From contig CAZKMM010000017.1 in NCBI GenBank assembly GCA_964553915.1, positions 1-30,757 on the forward strand: a DNA stretch of 30,757 bases, read 5' to 3'. A program made the position numbers and the translations under genes. Below are positions 22,331-30,674 of the stretch, piece after piece. This DNA is from CAZKMM01 sp964553915 (GTDB lineage: Bacteria; RBG-13-61-14; DRUE01). Within the stretch, counting starts at the first letter, position 1; each line of letters opens with the position of its first letter. The notes beneath the pieces were generated by a model. The model did no database searches, was not told where the DNA came from, and saw nothing but the letters and a program-made list of their open reading frames with translations.

Positions 22331-22684
22331 ATGAGCAAAACCATAATGATTGTAGATGATAATCAACTCCTTCTCCAGGCTCTCTGTGAGCATCTGGAAG
22401 AACAGGGATACGATACAATTGTTGCTACTAACGGCAAGGAGGCTCTGGAAAAATTAAAACGAGAAAAGCCCGACCTGATCATTATGGATATTGTTATGCC
22501 AGAGATGAACGGACTGGAAGCGACCAAAATCATCCGCTCGGACCCGGAATTAAGAAATATTCCAGTAGTGGCTTTTACTTCTAAAAGCAATATCGGTCAA
22601 TGGGATGAGTATTTTGATGACTATCTGCTCAAGCCTTTTGATTTTGATAATGTCCTCAGACTGATTGAGCGGTTAACCAAATAA
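22331..22684 (+). CDS. Single-domain response regulator (CheY/Spo0F-like)
   Basis: This 117-aa receiver has no output domain. The phosphorylation site is Asp53 (IIMDIVMPEMNG), with acidic pair Asp9/Asp10 (IVDDN), the switch residue Thr83 (AFTSK) and Lys101 (LLKPF). It could shuttle phosphate in a relay or bind a target protein. The start is ATG 22331 rather than TTG 22322, because it lies just behind a TATAAT -10 and yields the standard MSKTIMIVDD N-terminus. There is no Shine-Dalgarno site. No histidine kinase is nearby; the convergent gene ends one base away. Confidence 0.93.
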   Translation: MSKTIMIVDDNQLLLQALCEHLEEQGYDTIVATNGKEALEKLKREKPDLIIMDIVMPEMNGLEATKIIRSDPELRNIPVVAFTSKSNIGQWDEYFDDYLLKPFDFDNVLRLIERLTK

Positions 22685-22685
22685 C

Positions 22686-24749
22686 TTACTTCCCACTCAT
22701 TTTTAAAGCCCTTAATTGATTCCAGGCAGATTTGATTTTTTCTTTATTTATCTCTGCTCCCCCAAATCTAGTGGAATAATATATCCAGGTAATTTCCTCA
22801 ATGACCTTCCTCTCTTCAGAGTCTAGAGGAAAATTTCTCGCCAGCTCCAGCCCGGTATAAGAAGGCAAAACTTTTAAACCAGCTTTCTTTAACTTTTTGA
22901 ACATCTTCAAATAAAGCTTCTGCACCAAATTATTTCTACCGGTTTTCTTCCAGCTTACCTGCCAGTTAGCTTTTCTATCCCGCCTCATAACAATAAATAG
23001 AGATAATATAATCAGGCACAGGAGAATTATTCCTGCCCATAAGCGGTGAGCCCGAAGCCTATCCAAAATCCTGCTCCGGTGGATATTAAAATAGAAATTC
23101 ACCCCCCATTGCTTAGCCCGCCATCTCCTAAACACCCGAAGCTGGTCCTGGACCGAAAAATCTACAATCCAGCGGTTCCAGCGAAAAATCAAAGGGTCTA
23201 TGAACCGATAAAACTCAAAACTACCTGCTTGCCTTCGCTGAACCGAAGCGGGCGTGGCATCCACCTCCATAAATCCCAATCCCGGTAATACCACCTCTGC
23301 CCAAGCATGAGCATCACTTTCCCGAACCAGATAATAATCCTGATAAGAATTCCACTCTCCACCAATATATCCAATTGCCAGCCGACTGGGAATCCCGAGG
23401 CATCTGAGCATCAAAACCATCGCAGTAGCAAAGTATTCACAATTTCCTTTCTTCTTTACAAACAAAAATTCGTAAACAGGATTTTCTCCCCCGGGAAGCT
23501 CAGAGGAAGAGTAATGATAGTTTTTATTTAAATAGTTTTTAAGAGCCTGAATTTTAGAAAAGTAGTCAGGATATGAAGCACTAACCTGCTTTGCCAGTTG
23601 ACATACAGGCTCACTCTCCGAAGGAAGTTGTAAAAAATTTACAAAATATCCAGGAAAACTCCCCGGATAAGAAGAATAAAATTCCGATAAAGCTTCATTT
23701 ATCATTTCCGGAGTAAAATGAGCAAGGATTGCTTCTACATAATAATAAAATGGCTCCAGGCTCGCATAATTGAGAGTAGAATACTGATTATAAGTAAAAT
23801 AAAGATTGGAAAAAATAATTGGAATTGAGTAATACACCGCAATTCCTGCGGAAGGGAGGTCTCCCCGATACCCCGGCTCTATAAAAAATTCCTGAAAAAT
23901 TTTTTCACCCGGCAGATTCTTATCAAATACCCTGATAGGGTGGTTATATCTGTTGTGATAAACCCGGGCAATGCCTAAATTATCACTCCAGCTATTATTC
24001 TGATAAAGGTCAAGCGACTTGGCTCGCCATCTAATTCCCGGCAGAGGAGATTTTCTGCCCCTGAGTTTAACCCGCATAACTATTTTCCGGTTCTGCAAAA
24101 TCCTGTTAACTGTGCCCAAGGTGATGGAATCAGAATATCCACTCCATTTTACCCGGCTGTAAAGAGGAAACCCGATTATGCTAAACCCCAATCTCGGGAG
24201 AAAGAAAAAAATAAAAACCCCGAAGATGATGCTGAAAACACTGGCAGAAAAAATTTCAGCAAATAAAACCTTTACCCCCGGAATCGGCTTTTTTTGCTCA
24301 CCCGCAATAATAATCAGACTCAGAGCAAAAAGAGCCAGACAAAGCCAGGCAAAGAAAAGCAAAAAATAACGCAAGCCAATAACCAGAAGGCTGGCAGAAG
24401 AAATCTCCAAAAAACTTAAAAGTAAAGTGAGCTTAAAATCCCGGGAAGTTTCCAGCTCAAAAAGCCTTACCAAAACCAGATAGCCCAAAAAATAATAAAC
24501 CGATAAAATCGGATAAGGAGCAAACCAGATTCCCCAGATAATACAGATGATAAGATTAAACAGAGCCAAAAGATTAAAAAACCAGCGAGGAGCCTTCCAG
24601 TGGAAATAATAATAAAGAAAAACCAGCAAAATACCCAGAGCCCAGAAAATTCTATGAAGCCAGAAAAGCTGGAAGCTTAAAATTAAAGATATAGTTGAGA
24701 GCAGAGCGCCTACCAGCAGAGAAAAAACAATCAGCCTTTGAGAATTCAA
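22686..24749 (-). CDS. TgpA-like membrane transglutaminase-domain protein
   Basis: This 687-aa protein has six or so N-terminal transmembrane helices (residues about 5-185, DUF3488-like), then an extracytoplasmic region with a transglutaminase/protease-like domain. Its catalytic triad is Cys437 (KKGNCEYFATAMVLMLR), His481 (RESDAHAWAEVV) and Asp497 (MEVDATP). Another transmembrane helix lies near 571-588, with a cytoplasmic DUF4129-like tail. The layout matches TgpA-type proteins. The start is TTG 24749, ten bases after the zinc-ribbon stop, with GGAAG just before. It is probably co-transcribed with the zinc-ribbon gene. In other bacteria such genes often sit beside MoxR/DUF58 genes, which are not in this window. 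Confidence 0.88.
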   Translation of the reverse strand: MNSQRLIVFSLLVGALLSTISLILSFQLFWLHRIFWALGILLVFLYYYFHWKAPRWFFNLLALFNLIICIIWGIWFAPYPILSVYYFLGYLVLVRLFELETSRDFKLTLLLSFLEISSASLLVIGLRYFLLFFAWLCLALFALSLIIIAGEQKKPIPGVKVLFAEIFSASVFSIIFGVFIFFFLPRLGFSIIGFPLYSRVKWSGYSDSITLGTVNRILQNRKIVMRVKLRGRKSPLPGIRWRAKSLDLYQNNSWSDNLGIARVYHNRYNHPIRVFDKNLPGEKIFQEFFIEPGYRGDLPSAGIAVYYSIPIIFSNLYFTYNQYSTLNYASLEPFYYYVEAILAHFTPEMINEALSEFYSSYPGSFPGYFVNFLQLPSESEPVCQLAKQVSASYPDYFSKIQALKNYLNKNYHYSSSELPGGENPVYEFLFVKKKGNCEYFATAMVLMLRCLGIPSRLAIGYIGGEWNSYQDYYLVRESDAHAWAEVVLPGLGFMEVDATPASVQRRQAGSFEFYRFIDPLIFRWNRWIVDFSVQDQLRVFRRWRAKQWGVNFYFNIHRSRILDRLRAHRLWAGIILLCLIILSLFIVMRRDRKANWQVSWKKTGRNNLVQKLYLKMFKKLKKAGLKVLPSYTGLELARNFPLDSEERKVIEEITWIYYSTRFGGAEINKEKIKSAWNQLRALKMSGK

Positions 24750-24759
24750 AGCTTCCGGC

Positions 24760-24978
24760 TCAATAAATTTCTCTTTTCGTTCGGATTAATTCCCCGCAAT
24801 CAAAACAGATTCGGGCATCTTTTTTGTTCAGCGCTCCGCAATTAGGACAGCGAACATATTCCGGCTCCTCTTCCTCGCTGGCTGGAAGCACCCGGCTCAT
24901 TCTCATTCCGCACTTATCGCAAATCATACTGGTGGGGTTTTCATAAACTGTCCCGCAGGCTTCACATTTTACTTTCAT
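24760..24978 (-). CDS. Small double zinc-ribbon protein
   Basis: This 72-aa protein has two zinc-ribbon units: CEACG with CDKCGMRMSR and CPNCG with CFDCGELI, separated by an acidic linker (SEEEEPEY). It probably binds two zinc ions and may act as a protein- or nucleic-acid-binding adaptor. ATG 24978 is taken as start; a TTG one codon upstream is also in frame. TATAAT is eight bases upstream and there is no Shine-Dalgarno site. It leads the transcript of the TgpA-like gene. Confidence 0.85.
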   Translation of the reverse strand: MKVKCEACGTVYENPTSMICDKCGMRMSRVLPASEEEEPEYVRCPNCGALNKKDARICFDCGELIRTKREIY

Positions 24979-24986
24979 CAATAATT

Positions 24987-25014
24987 ATTATAGTTTCTTC
25001 TGACGAAAATCCAA
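24987..25014 (-). promoter_or_regulatory. Promoter of the zinc-ribbon gene, leaderless placement
   Basis: On the minus strand TTGGAT (25009-25014), a 16-base spacer and a perfect TATAAT (24987-24992) are found, with the start codon only eight bases further on. It is divergent from the tyrS promoter, from which it is ten bases away. Confidence 0.55.
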
Positions 25015-25023
25015 ATATAAAAT

Positions 25024-25052
25024 TTGAAGCAAATCCAATAGGATGTTATATT
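25024..25052 (+). promoter_or_regulatory. tyrS promoter
   Basis: TTGAAG (25024-25029), a 17-base spacer and TATATT (25047-25052) are found. It covers the first in-frame ATG of the tyrS reading frame (25043), which shows that translation starts later, at 25073. Confidence 0.6.
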
Positions 25053-25072
25053 TTTCAGGCAAGAGGTTGAGA

Positions 25073-26344
25073 ATGGAGGTATATGAGGAATTAGAGAAGC
25101 GAGGTTTTATTTATCAAGTAACTGACCCTTTGCTGAAAAAAGTTTTGAATCAGGAGCAGGTTACCTTTTACGCGGGCTTTGACCCCACCGCGGATAGTCT
25201 TCATATCGGGAATCTTTTAGTAATTATGGGGATGGTTCATCTCCAGCGTGCCGGACACAGACCAATCGCGGTGGTGGGAGGAGGCACTGGATTAATCGGC
25301 GACCCTTCCGGAAAAAGCAAAGAGCGTCCTTTAATGAGCCGGGAACAAATAGAAAGAAATCTGGAGGGAATCCGAGCTCAGCTGGAGCATTTTCTTTGCT
25401 ATGGAAAAGCCTCAGCAGAGTTGATTATGGTCAACAATCTTGACTGGCTGGGTGAATTAAATTTAATAGAATTTCTCCGGGATATTGGAAAGCATTTCCG
25501 CCTGAGCGAAATGCTCGCCAGGGAATCGGTCAAACTCCGGCTGGAGAGTGAGGAGGGAATCAGCTTTACCGAATTCTGCTACCAGCTTCTTCAGGCTTAT
25601 GATTTTCTTCATCTTTTTGACCAGTATCAATGCCGGCTTCAGGTCGGTGGCTCAGACCAGTGGGGAAATATCACTGCTGGGATAGATTTAATTCGTAGGC
25701 TTCGGCAAGCTCAGGCTTATGGTCTTACCTTTCCTCTGGTCACTACTGCCAGTGGAGCTAAATTTGGCAAAACCGAGCAGGGAACTGTCTGGCTTGACCC
25801 GAAAAAAACCAGCCCCTATCAATTTTACCAATACTGGATTCAAACCGATGACCGGGATGTGGTCAGGTATTTAAAATACTTTACCCTTCTGCCTCTTTCA
25901 GAAATTGAAGAACTAGCCCAGCTGGTAAAAACCGAGCCAGAAAAAAGAACCGCTCAAAAAAGGCTGGCTTTTGAAATTACCAGTATGGTTCATAGCCGAG
26001 ACCAGGCAGAGCAGGTAGAACGAGCCAGCCAGTTATTATTCTATGAAAAGCTGGAAAATCTCTCTGACCAGGAGCTTCTGATGGTTTTTGACCAGGCTCC
26101 CAGCTATCAAGTTAACAAATCAGAACTGGAAAAAGGAATCGCCCTGCTTGATTTGCTGGAACGGGCAAAAATCTTTCCCAGCCGAGCAGAAGCCAAGAGG
26201 AAAATCAAAGAAGGCGGAGTCTATCTCAATCAACAAAGAATTACTGACCTGAATTACCAGTTGAGCTTAAAAGACCTGGCAAGTGAGCATTTTATAGTTA
26301 TCCGGGTTGGGAAAAAGAAATATCATTTAATCAGGATTGACTAG
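25073..26344 (+). CDS. tyrS: Tyrosine--tRNA ligase
   Basis: This 423-aa class I synthetase begins MEVYEELEKRGF. The HIGH-type motif is ADSLHIGNLL following YAGFDPT, the tyrosine site includes QVGGSDQWGNITAG, and the KMSKS-type loop is KFGKTEQG. A C-terminal S4 RNA-binding domain (LLDLLERAKIFPSRAEAKRK, then EGGVYLNQQ) binds the tRNA. The start is ATG 25073, with GAGG six bases upstream and the promoter overlapping the earlier ATG at 25043. No T-box-like leader is present, as the predicted leader is only about 14 bases. The 3' end overlaps the convergent FMN-binding gene by 14 bases. Confidence 0.97.
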   Translation: MEVYEELEKRGFIYQVTDPLLKKVLNQEQVTFYAGFDPTADSLHIGNLLVIMGMVHLQRAGHRPIAVVGGGTGLIGDPSGKSKERPLMSREQIERNLEGIRAQLEHFLCYGKASAELIMVNNLDWLGELNLIEFLRDIGKHFRLSEMLARESVKLRLESEEGISFTEFCYQLLQAYDFLHLFDQYQCRLQVGGSDQWGNITAGIDLIRRLRQAQAYGLTFPLVTTASGAKFGKTEQGTVWLDPKKTSPYQFYQYWIQTDDRDVVRYLKYFTLLPLSEIEELAQLVKTEPEKRTAQKRLAFEITSMVHSRDQAEQVERASQLLFYEKLENLSDQELLMVFDQAPSYQVNKSELEKGIALLDLLERAKIFPSRAEAKRKIKEGGVYLNQQRITDLNYQLSLKDLASEHFIVIRVGKKKYHLIRID

Positions 26345-27593
26345 AAACTTCAGGGTTGCTCTTACTTTCTTTTTTGCCCTCTGCTTCCGGGTCTATCTGA
26401 CTTTCTTTAACCCCCTTCTCTATCATCTTAAAAATTTTTCTATGGCTGGATAATAAAAGCAATATTGCCCCGGTGGGACAGAAAAACCGACACCAGAATC
26501 TGGGAAGGAAAAAGCTGGCTAAAAGTGTAAACACAATCAAACTTAGGGGAATTACTGACCAGCTCCGGGAGAATAAAAAGAAAAACGGCTCCACTTCAGA
26601 AGCCTCTGACTTTCCTCCAATAAAATAAAGCAGAACCAGAGAAAATAAAATTACCCAGCGAATTTCCCGAAAAATTTTTTGAATCCTTAAAGAAGGATGC
26701 CAGCGAACTTTTCTCCCTAATCTCCCGGCAAATTCCTGCAAGCCAGCATAAGGACATAAATATCCACACCAGACCGGACCAAAAAAGAGGGTGGAGAAAA
26801 AAGCAAACCCAATCATTACAACCAGATATGGATTAGAAGAAAAATTGATTTTTAAAGCCAGAATCTGGAAAAAATGTGGAAGGGAAAGAGGGGTTTTTAA
26901 CCAGACCCCAATTATCCCAATACTCAATCCAAACCCCAGCCAGCGAGTCCATCCGGGAAGACGCCCTAACCTTAAAATCAGCCCGAAGAAAAGCATCAAA
27001 CAAAGAATAATGATTTTGGGCTGAAAATATAAATCAATCCAGCCTGGCTTAGAAACCACCTCTCCCTCTGCTCCAAATATCTTTTCCATCACCAGCTGGG
27101 CTGAGGTTTTTATATCCTGGAGAATCGCCCGGGAACTGATGGTAGCTCCGCTCACCGCTTTTATATCATCCAGCTCGGTATATCTTTTGCCTTTTATTTT
27201 CTGAAAAAATCCCGCCCGCTCAATCAAACGAAAATAATGCTTGCTCTCCCGATGACTGATTGGAATTAAGGCGATAATTCTTCCTGTCTCATCAATGGAA
27301 AAGAGAATATTTATCTGGTCTGTAAAACCTTTTATTTCTGGCTCCAACTCCGCGGTGAGCACTGCCACCGCTTTTAGCTTTTTCCCGTTCTCCTCTATAC
27401 CGCCCGGATAATGAGGAATAGGATAAGCCTTTCGGTCTTTGAGATTTGCTCCCGTCAGAACTGCCTCCAGCTCAGCCTGAGTGGGAAGAAGCCGGAGCTT
27501 ATGTTTTTGCCCCTGAAAATCTGAATAAATAATTACAAAGATACCTGCCAGCAAAAGGAATAATTTACCCAAGCTCCAGAGTTTTCTTGCCAT
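26331..27593 (-). CDS. FMN-binding/NapH-like membrane electron-transfer protein
   Basis: This 420-aa protein begins with an N-terminal membrane helix, followed by an extracytoplasmic FMN-binding domain with the flavinylation motif AVSGATIS, where Thr151 would carry covalent FMN attached by ApbE. About five transmembrane helices follow, with two cysteine motifs, WCGYLCP (Cys276, Cys280) and WCRFFCP (Cys368, Cys372), as in NosR/NapH/RnfD-type proteins. The usual C-terminal ferredoxin domain is missing: after the last helix only a charged tail remains. It probably passes electrons across the membrane to an unknown partner. It starts 25 bases after the priA stop codon on the same strand. No apbE gene is in the window. 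Confidence 0.85.
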   Translation of the reverse strand: MARKLWSLGKLFLLLAGIFVIIYSDFQGQKHKLRLLPTQAELEAVLTGANLKDRKAYPIPHYPGGIEENGKKLKAVAVLTAELEPEIKGFTDQINILFSIDETGRIIALIPISHRESKHYFRLIERAGFFQKIKGKRYTELDDIKAVSGATISSRAILQDIKTSAQLVMEKIFGAEGEVVSKPGWIDLYFQPKIIILCLMLFFGLILRLGRLPGWTRWLGFGLSIGIIGVWLKTPLSLPHFFQILALKINFSSNPYLVVMIGFAFFSTLFFGPVWCGYLCPYAGLQEFAGRLGRKVRWHPSLRIQKIFREIRWVILFSLVLLYFIGGKSEASEVEPFFFLFSRSWSVIPLSLIVFTLLASFFLPRFWCRFFCPTGAILLLLSSHRKIFKMIEKGVKESQIDPEAEGKKESKSNPEVSSQS

Positions 27594-27618
27594 CCTCTCA
27601 TTATAATTTTAAATTTTT

Positions 27619-29892
27619 TCAGAGCAATGAAGCAGGGTCTCGGTCTAATTCTATTTTCACTGAGCTGGGAACTTCCTCTTTAAGTTTAGAGATTAACTTT
27701 TGCAAAAACTTTCCCAGAATTCCAGCTCGGGAAGAAAAAATCAGAAACTGAAATCTGACCCTTGCCCGAAGCCGAAAAATCGGACAGGGAGCAGGTCCNN
27801 NNNNNNNNNNNNNNNNNNNNNNNNNNNNNNNNNNNNNNNNNNNNNNNNNNNNNNNNNNNNNNNNNNNNNNNNNNNNNNNNNNNNNNNNNNNNNNNNNNAG
27901 GTCATGCCCTTTGGCAACCATCTGGGTTCCGACCAAAATGTCAATCTCTTTAAATTCCATTTTCTGGATTAACTCAAAATATGCTCTTCGGTTTCCCATC
28001 GTATCCCGGTCCATCCGGGCAATTCGGGCATAAGGAAGCAATTTTTTCAGTTCCTGCTCAATTTTTTCCGTGCCCAATCCTAGCTGGCGAAGATTTACTG
28101 AGAGACATTCCGGACAATATTCTGGAACCGGCTGATGATAGCCACAATAATGACAGAGAAGATAAGGCGAGGATTTCAAATTTCCGTAAAGGGGAGAAAT
28201 CCTTTGTCGGGTAGGGTTTTGATGCCAGGTTAAGCTCACCGAACAATTGGGACAGGTAAAATTAAATCCACAATCTCCACAGACTAAAACCGGGGCAAAC
28301 CCCCTCCGGTTAAGAAATATTATGGATTGATTGCCACGACGAAAATTCTCAATCAGCTCCTGCTTCAATGAAGTGGTAAAAAAAAGACCGGGCTCAATCT
28401 CCTGTAAGGCTTGAGGCTCCTGTTGATGAGATTGAGAAGATGATGCTTTAAGCTCTTCTTTTAAATCCACCACCTGAATTTCCGGCAGAGGACGAGAATC
28501 TATCCGCTCGGGCAATTCTAAAATCTGATACTTGCCTATCTGAGCATTATAAGTGCTTTCCAGCGAAGGGGTGGCTGAACCCAGTATCACCACCGCGGTT
28601 TGATTTCTTCCTCTCCAGACCGCAAGGTCCCGGGCATTATATCTGACTCCGCTCTCCTGCTTATAAGCACTATCCTGCTCCTCATCTACCACAATCAGTC
28701 CGAGATTTTTTAACGGAGAAAAAATGGCACTTCTGGCACCAATTACCAGTGAAACCTCTCCCCGACGAATCTGCCACCACTGGTCAAAACGCTCTGCCGG
28801 GCTCAAGCCACTGTGCAAAATGGCAATCTTCTGCTCAGGAAATCTGCTCCGAAACCGATGAAGAAGCTGGGGAGTAAGAGCAATCTCGGGAATTAAAATC
28901 AAAACCGATTTTCCCCGGGATAAAGCCAGCTTGGCAGACTGAATATACACCTCGGTTTTTCCGCTTCCGGTCACTCCCACCAGTAAAAATACTTCGCTTT
29001 TGTTTTCTAAAATCGGTTTACGGATTTGCTCCAATGCCTTTTTCTGAGCTGGAGTCAAATGCTCTGGCTCCGGATAAGGAAGAAGCTCTAAAGTAAAAGG
29101 TTTTCTTTCAATCAGCTTTTCTTCAATTTTAACCAGTCCTCTCCTCTCCAGCGCCCGGACTAAATTTAAAGGATTTTTAAACTGCTCTCTCAATTCCCCG
29201 AGAAATGCCCGGCCAACCATTTTTAAATGTAAATACAAACGATACTGCTCCGGTGCCCGACGGGAAAGATAAAGTTCTTCTTCCTGGCTGGGATGTCTTT
29301 TAATTTTTATCTCAAGCTCTTTTTTGGGTTTGACCCGGGCAGGGTCTATATTTTCCAGAATTTCAATTAATCCTTTTTTCGCCAATTGATTAAGTAAAGC
29401 ATCTGATACCGGCTCATCTAAAAGTAAAGAAATCCGCTCTTTAGGAAGTTCCTCAAATTGCTCAATTATCTCCAGCACCCTTTTTGCTTTAAGGCTTAGC
29501 TTTCCCTGATAATCCCTGCCTTCCTCAGTGATTCTCACCAACTTTCGGGAATAAACATTTATCCCGGGAGGCAGAGCGGTTTTTAAAACCTCGCCCAGAG
29601 GTGCCTGATAATATTCTGAGCAAAAACGAAAAAAAGCCATCTGTTCGCGGAGAAATAAAGGCTGTGGGTCTAAAACATCTATAATTTCCTTGAGCCTGCT
29701 CTCTTCAAGCCGGGAGCTGTTATATATCTCAATCAGATAACCGGTAATCTTGCGATTCCCAAAAGGCACTAAAACCCGCTTTCCTACCTGGGCTTTCTCT
29801 TTTAGATTGGCAGGAATTCTGTATTCAAATAGTCCTTCTACCGGCAAGGCAGGAGCAACCAGCCCATACCGATTCTCCTCCGCAGAGCTCAT
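27619..29892 (-). CDS. priA: Primosomal replication-restart helicase PriA, interrupted by assembly gap
   Basis: The 5' part shows the DNA-binding domain (VLVPFGNRKITGYLIE, YQAPLGEVLKTALPPG), Walker A VTGSGKTEVYI, IPEIALTPQLLHRFR, GARSAIFSP, and a zinc-binding region (CGDCGFNFTCPNC, CHYCGYH, CPEC), then GLGTEKIEQEL and VGTQMVAKGHD. The gap follows, then the C-terminal GPAPCPIFRLRARVRFQFL domain. The DEAD-like box reads DEEQ instead of the usual DEEH. By family layout roughly 130-150 residues, including the arginine-finger motif region, are missing in the 100-N gap. The start is taken at 29892, where ATGA overlaps the PilZ stop, rather than 29925 inside that gene. Confidence 0.92.
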   Translation of the reverse strand: MSSAEENRYGLVAPALPVEGLFEYRIPANLKEKAQVGKRVLVPFGNRKITGYLIEIYNSSRLEESRLKEIIDVLDPQPLFLREQMAFFRFCSEYYQAPLGEVLKTALPPGINVYSRKLVRITEEGRDYQGKLSLKAKRVLEIIEQFEELPKERISLLLDEPVSDALLNQLAKKGLIEILENIDPARVKPKKELEIKIKRHPSQEEELYLSRRAPEQYRLYLHLKMVGRAFLGELREQFKNPLNLVRALERRGLVKIEEKLIERKPFTLELLPYPEPEHLTPAQKKALEQIRKPILENKSEVFLLVGVTGSGKTEVYIQSAKLALSRGKSVLILIPEIALTPQLLHRFRSRFPEQKIAILHSGLSPAERFDQWWQIRRGEVSLVIGARSAIFSPLKNLGLIVVDEEQDSAYKQESGVRYNARDLAVWRGRNQTAVVILGSATPSLESTYNAQIGKYQILELPERIDSRPLPEIQVVDLKEELKASSSQSHQQEPQALQEIEPGLFFTTSLKQELIENFRRGNQSIIFLNRRGFAPVLVCGDCGFNFTCPNCSVSLTWHQNPTRQRISPLYGNLKSSPYLLCHYCGYHQPVPEYCPECLSVNLRQLGLGTEKIEQELKKLLPYARIARMDRDTMGNRRAYFELIQKMEFKEIDILVGTQMVAKGHDXXXXXXXXXXXXXXXXXXXXXXXXXXXXXXXXXXGPAPCPIFRLRARVRFQFLIFSSRAGILGKFLQKLISKLKEEVPSSVKIELDRDPASLL
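27799..27898. other. Assembly gap of 100 N inside priA
   Basis: Exactly 100 undetermined bases. The flanking PriA segments imply about 400 missing bases, so the length is a placeholder. Confidence 0.95.
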
Positions 29893-30242
29893 TTGCTGAT
29901 CTTTTGCAGGAGAGAGCGAACCCAATAATCAACCAGAAATTGAATTTGTCCCCGGGATTCGTGGTCCAGCTCATCAAACTCCACTCCCACCCCGGCAGGC
30001 TTTCCGACTTCTTTTTCCCGAACCCGAACCACTGTGCCCCAGAGCTCCAACCGCACCGCTTGCTCAGGAATCGGAATCTGGATAATTAATCTAGAACCCG
30101 AAGGAGGTGGAGAATCAATTTGCAGAAATACCCCTCCCCAGCTTAAATCTTCAATAATTCCTTTTTGGAATTCCTCCTGTTCCTCAAGTTTATAATTAAC
30201 CCGCAAAGGCAAAGGAACCCGAAGATATTTCCTTAGCTTCAT
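29889..30242 (-). CDS. PilZ-domain protein, priA operon
   Basis: This 117-aa single PilZ domain has the c-di-GMP motif RxxxR (Arg4, Arg8 in MKLRKYLRVP) and, 23 residues later, DLSWGG (Asp32, Ser34, Gly37). The following strands (GSRLIIQIPIP, LWGTVVRVREKEVG) and AGVGVEFDELD complete the barrel. Both motifs are intact, so c-di-GMP binding is likely. The start is ATG 30242, not 30296: TATAAT lies seven bases upstream of 30242, so the mRNA is leaderless and there is no Shine-Dalgarno site. Its stop overlaps the priA start by ATGA. Confidence 0.9.
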   Translation of the reverse strand: MKLRKYLRVPLPLRVNYKLEEQEEFQKGIIEDLSWGGVFLQIDSPPPSGSRLIIQIPIPEQAVRLELWGTVVRVREKEVGKPAGVGVEFDELDHESRGQIQFLVDYWVRSLLQKISK

Positions 30243-30249
30243 TTCTGAT

Positions 30250-30277
30250 ATTATATGATGATAAAATTTCTGGTCAA
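30250..30277 (-). promoter_or_regulatory. Promoter of the PilZ-priA unit, leaderless placement
   Basis: On the minus strand TTGACC (30272-30277), a 16-base spacer and a perfect TATAAT (30250-30255) are found, then only seven bases to the ATG at 30242. Transcription should begin at or next to the start codon. Confidence 0.75.
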
Positions 30278-30312
30278 TCAAACCACAAAGCAACAAACCT
30301 TTACTAGCCCGA

Positions 30313-30342
30313 TTGATTTCTCTAAAAAATTTCTGCTATACT
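30313..30342 (+). promoter_or_regulatory. Promoter of the second PilZ gene, extended -10
   Basis: TTGATT (30313-30318), an 18-base spacer and TATACT (30337-30342) are found with the extended -10 TG (TGCTATACT). The ATG follows 11 bases later without a Shine-Dalgarno site. Confidence 0.65.
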
Positions 30343-30353
30343 ATTTGAGAATT

Positions 30354-30674
30354 ATGGAACAAAAGAATAAGAGGAGATTTGAGCGAGTAAAAATTAATTC
30401 AGAAAAAATCTATGACCTTTCCGAAGGGGGAATTTACATCCGCACCACCGAACCCCGCCCCCTGGGGAGTATGATTGCTTTAGAACTTAAGCTATTTGAA
30501 AATGACCAGCCGGTTAAAGTAAAGGGAAAGGTTATCAGGATTGTTTATCCTAAGGGGGCTCCCAAAAAATTTCCTCCAGGAATGGCAGTGCAGTTCATTG
30601 ACCTGGATGAAGAAAGCCGAGAAAAAATTCGCAAATATATTAAAAGCAGAAAAAATCTTTCCGGAGAAACCTAA
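30354..30674 (+). CDS. Shortened PilZ-domain protein
   Basis: This 106-aa protein begins MEQKNKRRFERVKI. It has RxxxR (Arg7, Arg11) and DLSEGG (Asp21 to Gly26), but only nine residues lie between them, where typical PilZ domains have 20 or more, so the first barrel strand or strands appear to be missing. The rest (GSMIALELKLFE, VKGKVIRIVYPKG, PGMAVQFIDLDEE) is normal. The start is ATG 30354, placed just behind an extended -10 promoter; the longer frame from 30255 would cross that promoter. It is divergent from the PilZ-priA unit. Nothing is recognised between its stop and the window end. Confidence 0.82.
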   Translation: MEQKNKRRFERVKINSEKIYDLSEGGIYIRTTEPRPLGSMIALELKLFENDQPVKVKGKVIRIVYPKGAPKKFPPGMAVQFIDLDEESREKIRKYIKSRKNLSGET

